Source: Pediococcus claussenii ATCC BAA-344 (GTDB lineage Bacteria > Bacillota > Bacilli > Lactobacillales > Lactobacillaceae). Taken from it: 64,000 bases of DNA. The stretch lies in the NCBI RefSeq assembly GCF_000237995.1, contig NC_016605.1, positions 310,001 to 374,000 of the forward strand, read 5' to 3'. The notes under the pieces are model-generated. The model saw only the letters and a list, made by a program, of their open reading frames with translations, searched no databases and was not told where the DNA came from. Made by a program: the position numbers and the translations under genes. Shown one piece after another: positions 9,733-16,185 of the stretch (positions within the stretch are counted from its first letter, which is position 1; the number at the start of each line of letters is the position of its first letter).

Positions 9733-9954
9733 TTGAGTATGAAAATGAAATATTTAGTAATACCAGCTGTTGGGTTAGGAATCGGCATCTTTTCACAAGC
9801 TACTGTGTATGCAGATCCTGTAGATACTGTGAATAGTGAAAAAGTGTGCAGGCAATGCCGTTTTGGATGCCATAATTTGCAAGAAGAGTGTTATGGAATG
9901 ATCAATTTTCGATGGGAGACTCTACAAGTTAACACAAACGTTGAGGATTCCTAG
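9733..9954 (+). CDS. Small secreted Cys-rich peptide, unknown function
   Basis: 73-residue product I do not recognise. It has a Sec-type signal peptide: basic MKMK, a hydrophobic core from YLVIPAVGLGIGIF, and a likely signal peptidase cut after VYA before DPVD. The mature part, about 46 residues, has four cysteines in CRQCRFGCHNLQEEC (spacing C-x2-C-x3-C-x6-C) and a tryptophan-containing tail, suggesting disulphide bonds outside the cell. TTG at 9733 lies 6 nt after GGAGGG; the ATG at 9739 or a longer ATG at 9688 are less well placed. It stands before a peptide-sensing kinase/regulator pair, so it may be a signal, a bacteriocin-like peptide or a sensor partner. Confidence 0.6.
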   Translation: MSMKMKYLVIPAVGLGIGIFSQATVYADPVDTVNSEKVCRQCRFGCHNLQEECYGMINFRWETLQVNTNVEDS

Positions 9955-10069
9955 GCGTTTAAATGGTGGATAATTTGTAACGTTTAGGAAATTGATTTAT
10001 TCATTTGAGACATTTGTAAATTTTAAAATAAAAAGAGTGAGAAACTGTAAAAGTGTTTAAGAAAGTGAG

Positions 10070-10153
10070 ATGTGTGGGATGGAGTTTCGACATTTCTTAA
10101 TTGTGATCATTTTGTTTATCGTATTGGTATGTATTAATTTAGTTAGCGAATAA
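10070..10153 (+). CDS. Possible 27-residue hydrophobic peptide
   Basis: Short open frame starting ATG TGT GGG ATG, giving a peptide with one membrane-spanning stretch (FLIVIILFIVLVCINLV). A second in-frame ATG at 10079 would give 24 residues. The ribosome site is weak (AAAGTGAG). It lies between the Cys-rich peptide and the 88-residue membrane protein. Small membrane peptides occur in such loci, but this could be chance in AT-rich DNA. Confidence 0.25.
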   Translation: MCGMEFRHFLIVIILFIVLVCINLVSE

Positions 10154-10191
10154 TTTGGGATGTGGCTATAATACCAATTTGTGGGGGGATT

Positions 10192-10458
10192 ATGGAACTT
10201 AATAATTATTTTTATAAGTTAGTCGATTTATTATTGGATGCTGGAGAATGGCTGTACAAGTATATGAGTAGCCATCAATGGTTAAAGAGCATTGTTTTAA
10301 GTTCTTTATTGTTACTAACACTATTGATGACTTACGGGGGCGTAATTTCACTAATGAAGGGTGATATTATTAGTGAATTTGGTATCAGAAATAGTATGAT
10401 ATTATATTGGATTATTGTCGGTATTGATCGTTTGGTGCAGGTGCTGCATAAAATTTAA
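10192..10458 (+). CDS. Small membrane protein of unknown function (88 residues)
   Basis: I do not recognise the family. From the ATG at 10192, which follows a GGGGGG ribosome site, the product has an amphipathic N-terminus (MELNNYFYKLVDLLL), one clear membrane helix (IVLSSLLLLTLLMTY) and a second around MILYWIIVGIDRLVQVL. A longer reading from 10162 lacks a ribosome site. It sits between the Cys-rich secreted peptide and the two-component genes. It is too small for an AgrB-type peptide protease. An immunity or accessory role is possible but unsupported by any motif. Confidence 0.55.
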   Translation: MELNNYFYKLVDLLLDAGEWLYKYMSSHQWLKSIVLSSLLLLTLLMTYGGVISLMKGDIISEFGIRNSMILYWIIVGIDRLVQVLHKI

Positions 10459-10512
10459 AAGTAATTGCCATAGCTGAGTTTTAACGTGATTTGTGCAAAG
10501 AACAATCTTGAT

Positions 10513-10600
10513 ATACCATTGGTAGGGGACAGCAGTGTTGATGGACTGTGTACCTTTAATTGGTATATTTTTGATGATGGAGACGATATTAGATGGTTAG
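10513..10600 (+). promoter_or_regulatory. Hairpin and overlapping 21-codon ORF before the kinase gene
   Basis: ATATACCA (from 10510) can pair with TGGTATAT (to 10569), with an inner GGTA/TACC pairing and five T after it, like an attenuator. The same stretch carries a tiny ORF from GTG 10535 to TAG 10600, with AGGGGA 5 nt upstream, coding for LMDCVPLIGIFLMMETILDG. Its stop overlaps the kinase ATG at 10593 by 8 nt, so translation could be coupled. Which of the two readings matters is unknown. Confidence 0.3.
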
Positions 10601-11960
10601 TATTGATATAATTCCTTTTTTATTGATCAACTTGGTAGAGTTATCTAGCATTGTTCTTTTTGGTGGCTGTTTTGATAAAAAAATTTTCATGTTACAAAAT
10701 ATTATTCCATTGTTACTTGTAGCTGCCACATTATCTGGTGCTAATTTATTCTTATGGGATGATGTTTGCGTTGTTGGATTTATTGGATTTGCGGTGAGCT
10801 ATCTAACTTTTAAGACGAGCAAACTTAAAACTTTAAATTTAGTGAAAGTACTTTCCAATGCTTCGTTTAAAGCTAATTGGATTTACTATTCAAATATATT
10901 TGTATTCGGCTTCATATTAATGAACATTATTGATAACTTAATTATTATGTTAGTGGAACGAATTATGTATTTAACCCATAATTATTCCAATGAACAATCG
11001 GCAATGATTATCGTGACCGTTTTAGCTGTGTCACTTCCCATGATAATGTCGCTATTTGGACAGGGAATTAAGCAAATTAATATTCATTTTCCTAATCTAG
11101 GCCATCAAGATTTCCAACGAATTTTATGGGTACTATCCTTGATTGTATTTGGAACGTTGCTGTTTTTAGTAAGTTTTCTAAAAAGCGAACAAAGGTTTGG
11201 AACAGAGATTGGTGTATATGTAGCAATAGCCTTAATTATGTTAATAGTTGTGGGAGTTAGCATGTTTTTCTATGCTAAGAGTGCCATAAACAATTTGGAG
11301 ACTGAGTATCAGGTTGAACAACAAGCGACCCTTGAACATTATGTAAAGCACTTAGAAAAGAGTTATCTAAAGATACGAAGGTTTAAACATGATTATCAAA
11401 ATATTTTACTGACTTTAAATAGCTTTATTGAAGAAAAAGATTTAGTTGGATTACAACAATACTATTCGGAATTAATGGAAGCATCAAACCAGGCATTGGC
11501 AGTTGAAAAGGGTCAATTTAATAATTTGGAATTAATTCAAAATAAACCAATTAAGAGTTTGCTTTATATTAAGTTGTCAGAAGCGCAAGAGGACGGCATT
11601 GATGTCGCCTTGGAAGTTGATCATCCTGTTTATTTTGGTAAGTATGATTTTGAGTTATCACGGATGATAGGTATTTTAATGGATAATGCTATTGAAGAGG
11701 CTCAGCGGCACAAAAAGGCGCAGATAATAGTTGGTATTATTAGTAGTACCGAGGCTAACCAAGTCATTATTCGTAATCCTATTAATTCAAATTTTCGATT
11801 AACAAAATTAACAGAAAAGGGCTTTTCGACCAAAGGTAGTGGACGAGGAAATGGTCTTGCAACAGTTCGAAGCATTGCAAAAAAGCATGATGACTATACG
11901 ATTTCGTTTGCAATTAATAATAGTGATTTAGAAACGACATTGGCAATACAAAATCAATAA
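10593..11960 (+). CDS. Peptide-sensing histidine kinase, AgrC/ComD (HPK10) type
   Basis: 455 residues: about six membrane segments in residues 1-220, a short coiled region, then the kinase core. The phospho-accepting site is RRFKHDYQNILL (about residue 265). The ATPase domain shows IGILMDNAIEEA (N box) and GSGRGNGLATV (G box), the arrangement of kinases that sense secreted peptides. The ATG at 10593 follows GGAG at long spacing and overlaps a tiny upstream ORF. The partner regulator follows after 15 nt. A paralogous pair exists at 56414-58511 with the opposite gene order. The signal is unknown; the Cys-rich peptide upstream is the nearest candidate. Confidence 0.88.
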   Translation: MVSIDIIPFLLINLVELSSIVLFGGCFDKKIFMLQNIIPLLLVAATLSGANLFLWDDVCVVGFIGFAVSYLTFKTSKLKTLNLVKVLSNASFKANWIYYSNIFVFGFILMNIIDNLIIMLVERIMYLTHNYSNEQSAMIIVTVLAVSLPMIMSLFGQGIKQINIHFPNLGHQDFQRILWVLSLIVFGTLLFLVSFLKSEQRFGTEIGVYVAIALIMLIVVGVSMFFYAKSAINNLETEYQVEQQATLEHYVKHLEKSYLKIRRFKHDYQNILLTLNSFIEEKDLVGLQQYYSELMEASNQALAVEKGQFNNLELIQNKPIKSLLYIKLSEAQEDGIDVALEVDHPVYFGKYDFELSRMIGILMDNAIEEAQRHKKAQIIVGIISSTEANQVIIRNPINSNFRLTKLTEKGFSTKGSGRGNGLATVRSIAKKHDDYTISFAINNSDLETTLAIQNQ

Positions 11961-11975
11961 TGACGGGAGAACAAC

Positions 11976-12719
11976 TTGGTACCAATATTTATTTGTGAGG
12001 ATAATCCAGAGTTACTTGCCACATATTCAAACATAATTAAAAATCATATTATGATTAATGATTTTGATATGGCGGTTGTAAGTGAATCAACTGATTCAGC
12101 TAAGGTTACGGAGTACCTAAGAAATAATGAGGTTGTTAATGGTGTTTATTTCTTAGATATTCAACTAGATCAGAGTGTTAAAAATGGACTTGAGAGTGCC
12201 GTGATTATTCGGGAGTTAGACCCGATGGCTAAAATAATCTTTATTTCAACCCATTCTGAGATGGCAATTTTAACCTTCGAAAGAAAAGTAGAACCGTTGG
12301 ACTTTATTATGAAAGATATAGGTGTCAATAAAGTCAAAACACGCATAGAAGAAGATATCAGGGTTTGCTATACCAGATATTTAAAAACGCTTAATAAGAC
12401 TGATGTTAGATTTAAATACCGCATTGGGTCTACTGAACGTTCCATTAATATTAAAGATGTGTATTATATTGAATCATCAAGTAGGGCGCATAAGGTTGTA
12501 TTGCATGCCAAAAAACGCATAGAAGAATATTATGACAATATTGCTGATATTGAGCAGCAATATTCAACCTTATTCAGATGCCATCGAAGTTTTTTGATAA
12601 ACGTGGACAATGTTAGTTCATACGATACAAAATTAAAAAAAATTCGGTTTGTTGATGGCGAAACCTGTCCAATTGCGGCTCGTAAGGTTAGAAAATTTTG
12701 TAAAGTCATCCAAAATTAG
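11976..12719 (+). CDS. LytTR-family response regulator
   Basis: 247 residues: a receiver domain (FICEDNPELLATY acidic pocket, phospho-aspartate in VYFLDIQLD near residue 59, then FISTHSEMAIL) and a C-terminal LytTR DNA-binding domain (IKDVYYIESSSRAHKVVLHAK and FRCHRSFLINVDNV). Such regulators bind paired direct or inverted repeats upstream of peptide and bacteriocin genes. The start is TTG at 11976 after GGGAG. It is co-transcribed with the kinase and followed by a terminator at 12790. I found no convincing 9-bp direct repeats with 21-22 bp period upstream of the locus. Confidence 0.92.
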   Translation: MVPIFICEDNPELLATYSNIIKNHIMINDFDMAVVSESTDSAKVTEYLRNNEVVNGVYFLDIQLDQSVKNGLESAVIIRELDPMAKIIFISTHSEMAILTFERKVEPLDFIMKDIGVNKVKTRIEEDIRVCYTRYLKTLNKTDVRFKYRIGSTERSINIKDVYYIESSSRAHKVVLHAKKRIEEYYDNIADIEQQYSTLFRCHRSFLINVDNVSSYDTKLKKIRFVDGETCPIAARKVRKFCKVIQN

Positions 12720-12789
12720 TTGAGTAATAAACAATGCTGTCACAACATTTGCTTAATTTTGTAATGATTGTGACTAAATGGTTAAAAAT

Positions 12790-12832
12790 AATGCATAAAA
12801 AACGAAAAAATGCTTTCGCTTTTTTATGCATT
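12790..12832. terminator. Bidirectional terminator between the regulator and tagA
   Basis: AATGCATAAAAAACGAAA faces TTTCGCTTTTTTATGCATT with T/A runs on both strands. It lies between two converging genes and overlaps the tagA stop codon by two bases. Confidence 0.8.
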
Positions 12833-13553
12833 ATTTTGGTTGGTGCCACATCATTAGCCACATAAATTGAGGTATTACTAGTTGCCGTTTTAACCGTTTA
12901 GGGTCAGTTATTAATCTGTATAACCATTCTAAATGGTGGTTTTGCCAAAATAGCGGTGCTCGCTTAACAGTACCTGAAAAGACATCAAAGCTACCACCAA
13001 TCCCCATCCACAGTCCGTCGTTAATATGGCGGTACTCTGCAATGAATTGTTCTTGCTTTGGAAAGCCAGTTGCGACGAATACCATATCAGGTTTTTGTCG
13101 CTGAATTGCTTTTAAGATTGGTTTGGGATTACTGAAGTAACCGTCATGATAACCGACCAAATTAATGTTGGGATATTCACTTTTGATCTTTGTAGCAACT
13201 TTAGTAATAACTTCGGGCTTGCTACCGACAATATACACGCGACTGCCCTGATCGTTTCCCCACCGTAAAAGTTCTAGAAAAGTTTCATATCCGGTAATTC
13301 GTTCGGGTATAGGAGAAGATAATTTACGTGTAGCACGCACAATCCCGATTCCATCAGGAGTAATATAATCTGCTTGTTGCAAGATCGTATGGTACTTGGG
13401 ATTGCGACGGGCGTACATCACAATTTCAGGGTTGGCTGTGACAACAAAACGGTTTTTGTGCGCACTAATGTCGGTTTCTAGTTGCTTCCAAAAAGAGGTT
13501 GCACTTGTATTAATAAATGACACGTTTAGGATGTTAATGGTCTTGAATGTCAT
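12831..13553 (-). CDS. tagA: WecG/TagA/CpsF-family glycosyltransferase
   Basis: 240-residue GT26 enzyme, probably the N-acetylmannosaminyltransferase that adds ManNAc to GlcNAc-PP-undecaprenol in making wall teichoic acid linkage units at the inner membrane face. Visible family marks are VVTANPEIVMYARR, YITPDGIGIVRATRKL with the catalytic aspartate, VFVATGFPKQEQFI and MGIGGSFDVFSGTVKRAP. The start at 13553 follows AAGGAG. It is divergent from pncB and stands alone, as tagA often does in lactobacilli. A role in another cell-surface glycan is possible. Confidence 0.9.
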   Translation of the reverse strand: MTFKTINILNVSFINTSATSFWKQLETDISAHKNRFVVTANPEIVMYARRNPKYHTILQQADYITPDGIGIVRATRKLSSPIPERITGYETFLELLRWGNDQGSRVYIVGSKPEVITKVATKIKSEYPNINLVGYHDGYFSNPKPILKAIQRQKPDMVFVATGFPKQEQFIAEYRHINDGLWMGIGGSFDVFSGTVKRAPLFWQNHHLEWLYRLITDPKRLKRQLVIPQFMWLMMWHQPK

Positions 13554-13601
13554 GATTTGCTCCTTTAAAACATGAAGAGTGATATTATTAATGATAAAAT
13601 A

Positions 13602-13621
13602 TAATTAGTTACTACTAATTA
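13602..13621. promoter_or_regulatory. Palindrome between tagA and pncB
   Basis: TAATTAGT-TACT-ACTAATTA is a perfect inverted repeat with a 4-nt centre, 31 nt before the pncB start in the divergent promoter region. It could be an operator for NAD-salvage control or a chance AT-rich palindrome; no cognate regulator is nearby. Confidence 0.35.
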
Positions 13622-13651
13622 AACATTAAAAACTTAAGGAGCACAATCATC

Positions 13652-15115
13652 ATGGTGAAAAACTACGCCGATGACAGTTTAACGTTACACACAGATGCAT
13701 ATCAAATTAATATGATTCAAACCTATTGGGAAAAGGGGATTCACAATAAAAATGCTGTTTTTGAAGTATTCTTTCGTAAAATGCCTTTTGATAACGGATA
13801 TGCCGTTTTTGCCGGGTTAGAACGAGTTATTGATTATATTAAAAATTTAAAATTTACTAAAAGTGATATTGAGTATTTGCGAGAGCAGGGTTATCCAGAC
13901 GACTTTCTTGACTATCTTAGTGATTTTAGGTTTAAAGGAACTATTCGTTCCTTTGCAGAAGGTGACTTGGTGTTTAATAACGAACCATTAATGCAAATTG
14001 AAGGACCTTTGGCGGATTGTCAAATTGTTGAAACTGCTATTTTAAATGTTATTAATTATCAAACTTTAATCGCAACTAAGGCGGCTCGTATCAAGTCCGT
14101 TGTTGGTTCGGATAAATTGCTAGAGTTTGGAACTCGTCGCGCGCAAGAAGTTGATGCAGCTCTTTGGGGAACACGAGCTGCTTATATTGGCGGATTTGAT
14201 GCTACAAGTAATGTTCGCGCCGGTAAAAAGTTTGGTATTCCAATTAGTGGTACACATGCCCACTCACTTGTGCAGTACTATATGAACGACTATGAAGCAT
14301 TTAAGGCATATGCCACAACGCATCATGATTGTGTATTTTTAGTTGATACTTTTGACACTCTAAAAAGTGGTGTACCCAATGCGATCAAGGTTGCAAAAGA
14401 AATGGGGAACAAGATTAATTTCTTGGGAGTCAGAATTGATAGTGGTGACATGGCATATCTATCGAAGCGTGTGCGTGAGCAACTAGATGAAGCGGGATTT
14501 CCTAATGCTAAAATTTACGCGTCCAATGATTTAGATGAAAAAACCATCCAAAACCTTAAAATGCAAGGTGCCAAGATTGAAGTTTGGGGTGTTGGAACTA
14601 AGCTTATCACTGCCTATGACCAGCCAGCTTTGGGAGCCGTATACAAGATGGTTTCTATCGAACGTGACGGCAAAATGGTTGATACTATTAAGTTGTCTAA
14701 TAATGCGGAGAAGGTTTCAACTCCTGGCAAAAAACAAGTCTGGCGAATTACACGCAAGTCGGATGGTAAGTCAGAGGGAGATTATGTTGCTCTTTGGAGT
14801 GAAGATCCGCGTGAAGAAGATTCTTTGTACATGTTCCATCCAAATTATACCTATATCAATAAAACAGTAACTGATTTTGAAGCTCGTCCGTTGTTAAAAA
14901 CCATTTTTGAAAAGGGTAAGCTTGTTTATAATCAGCCCAAGCTGGATGAGATTAAAGAATACGCTAAGAACGGTTTAGATTCACTGTGGGATGAGTATAA
15001 ACGTGATTTGAACCCACAGGATTATCCAGTGGATTTATCGCAAGAATGCTATGATCATAAAATGCAAATCATTCAAAATGTGCGTAAATATGTGAGTGAA
15101 TTAAAATTTAACTAA
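13652..15115 (+). CDS. pncB: Nicotinate phosphoribosyltransferase
   Basis: Makes nicotinate mononucleotide from nicotinate and PRPP with ATP, the entry step of NAD salvage. 487 residues, the length of the Gram-positive form. Recognisable parts are TDAYQINMIQTYWEKG at the start, LLEFGTRRAQEVDAALWGTRA around residue 165 and ISGTHAHSLVQYY near 198, plus RIDSGDMAYLSKRVR in the barrel. ATG at 13652 follows AAGGAG. nadE begins 15 nt after its stop, so the two form a salvage operon. With pnuC at 40760, this shows the cell takes up NAD precursors. Confidence 0.96.
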   Translation: MVKNYADDSLTLHTDAYQINMIQTYWEKGIHNKNAVFEVFFRKMPFDNGYAVFAGLERVIDYIKNLKFTKSDIEYLREQGYPDDFLDYLSDFRFKGTIRSFAEGDLVFNNEPLMQIEGPLADCQIVETAILNVINYQTLIATKAARIKSVVGSDKLLEFGTRRAQEVDAALWGTRAAYIGGFDATSNVRAGKKFGIPISGTHAHSLVQYYMNDYEAFKAYATTHHDCVFLVDTFDTLKSGVPNAIKVAKEMGNKINFLGVRIDSGDMAYLSKRVREQLDEAGFPNAKIYASNDLDEKTIQNLKMQGAKIEVWGVGTKLITAYDQPALGAVYKMVSIERDGKMVDTIKLSNNAEKVSTPGKKQVWRITRKSDGKSEGDYVALWSEDPREEDSLYMFHPNYTYINKTVTDFEARPLLKTIFEKGKLVYNQPKLDEIKEYAKNGLDSLWDEYKRDLNPQDYPVDLSQECYDHKMQIIQNVRKYVSELKFN

Positions 15116-15130
15116 GTGAGGCCTGAAAGA

Positions 15131-15955
15131 ATGCGTGAATTACAAAAAGAAATTATCGCAGCTTTAAAAGTTCAACCTGAAATTGATCCTAAGGTCGAGA
15201 TTCGTAGAAGTGTTGATTTTTTAAAGAGCTATCTCAAGAATCATTCTTTTTTGCATAGTTTGGTTCTAGGTATTTCTGGTGGACAAGATTCAACATTGGC
15301 TGGGGCGTTGTCAGAAATGGCGGTTAAAGAATTACGTGAGGAAACTGGTGACGACCATTATCAATTTATTGCTGTCCGGTTGCCATATGGTATTCAAGCA
15401 GATGAATCTGATGCAATGAAGGCTATCGATTTTATGAAGGCTGATCAGGTCTATCGAGTTGACATTAAACCGGCTGCCGATGCTATGACCGAGGCACTTC
15501 AAGGCAATGATATTGAAATTTCTGATTTTAACAAGGGCAATATTAAAGCTAGAGAACGAATGATTGCACAATATGGTGTGGCAGGCAATAATGCCGGCGT
15601 TGTTATTGGAACAGATCATGCGGCAGAGGCGGTTACAGGTTTTTATACAAAATTTGGCGACGGTGGCGCTGATATTACGCCACTTTGGAGGCTTGACAAG
15701 AGGCAGGGTAAGGCCTTGTTAGCTGAGCTGGGCGCTCCAGTTGAGCTATATGAGAAAGTTCCAACAGCCGATTTGGAAGATGATCGTCCAGCACTTCCAG
15801 ATGAAGTTGCATTAGGCGTAACGTATGATGATATTGATAATTACCTTGAAGGAAAAGATATTGATGTAAAGTCGGCTGAAAAAATTGAAGCATGGTACAC
15901 AAAGACAGCGCATAAAAGATCTCTCCCATATACAGTATTTGATACTAATATCTAG
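15131..15955 (+). CDS. nadE: NH3-dependent NAD+ synthetase
   Basis: Amidates nicotinic acid adenine dinucleotide to NAD+ using ammonia and ATP. 274 residues, the normal size of the ammonia-dependent form without a glutaminase domain. The P-loop is [41 protein letters not shown] and the C-terminal [10 protein letters not shown] are typical. I use ATG 15131, 10 nt after GAGG; the GTG at 15116 would lie right on the pncB stop without a ribosome site. It is the second gene of the pncB operon. No clear terminator follows before the riboswitch promoter. Confidence 0.95.
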   Translation: MRELQKEIIAALKVQPEIDPKVEIRRSVDFLKSYLKNHSFLHSLVLGISGGQDSTLAGALSEMAVKELREETGDDHYQFIAVRLPYGIQADESDAMKAIDFMKADQVYRVDIKPAADAMTEALQGNDIEISDFNKGNIKARERMIAQYGVAGNNAGVVIGTDHAAEAVTGFYTKFGDGGADITPLWRLDKRQGKALLAELGAPVELYEKVPTADLEDDRPALPDEVALGVTYDDIDNYLEGKDIDVKSAEKIEAWYTKTAHKRSLPYTVFDTNI

Positions 15956-15969
15956 CTTAAATAATGTGC

Positions 15970-15998
15970 TTGCTTTCTTTTTTACTTATGGTTATAAT
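15970..15998 (+). promoter_or_regulatory. Promoter of the riboswitch-ATPase transcript
   Basis: -35 TTGCTT (15970-15975), 17-bp spacer, -10 TATAAT (15993-15998). Transcription would start near 16005, just before the riboswitch P1 strand. Confidence 0.8.
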
Positions 15999-16005
15999 AA
16001 GAACA

Positions 16006-16133
16006 TACATGAGGGAGTAACTTGCAGCTCAGCTGTGATAATATCGTCAGCAAGAATAAATCTGGTATTATCTTAATTTAGTGAGACTCATGTGCACGTG
16101 GTAATTGACCTCGTGCACATGAGTCTTTTTTTA
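16006..16133 (+). ncRNA. yybP-ykoY (Mn2+) riboswitch with terminator platform
   Basis: The 5' leg holds the conserved GGGAGTAAC followed by a small CAGCT/AGCTG hairpin. The other leg has GATAATA, then the conserved TCGTCA, closed by TATTATC. P1 forms between ACATGAG (16007-16013) and CTCATGT (16087-16093). That 3' P1 strand is also part of a strong terminator stem (16084-16098 with 16112-16126, then a run of T). Metal binding that stabilises P1 would therefore block the terminator and switch the gene on, the known logic of Mn2+ yybP-ykoY switches. The gene behind it is a P-type ATPase. Confidence 0.85.
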
Positions 16134-16185
16134 TTTTTAGGGCTAAGCGCTAAGTTACAACCGAAAACTTATGGAGGATCTTATA

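Noticed and set aside
10192-10458. 88-residue membrane protein as an AgrB-type peptide protease
   Set aside because: Far too short (AgrB is about 190-200 residues) and lacks the catalytic His/Cys pattern.
15885-16076. 63-codon ORF after nadE
   Set aside because: It overlaps the nadE end, the promoter and the riboswitch aptamer, which explain the sequence better.
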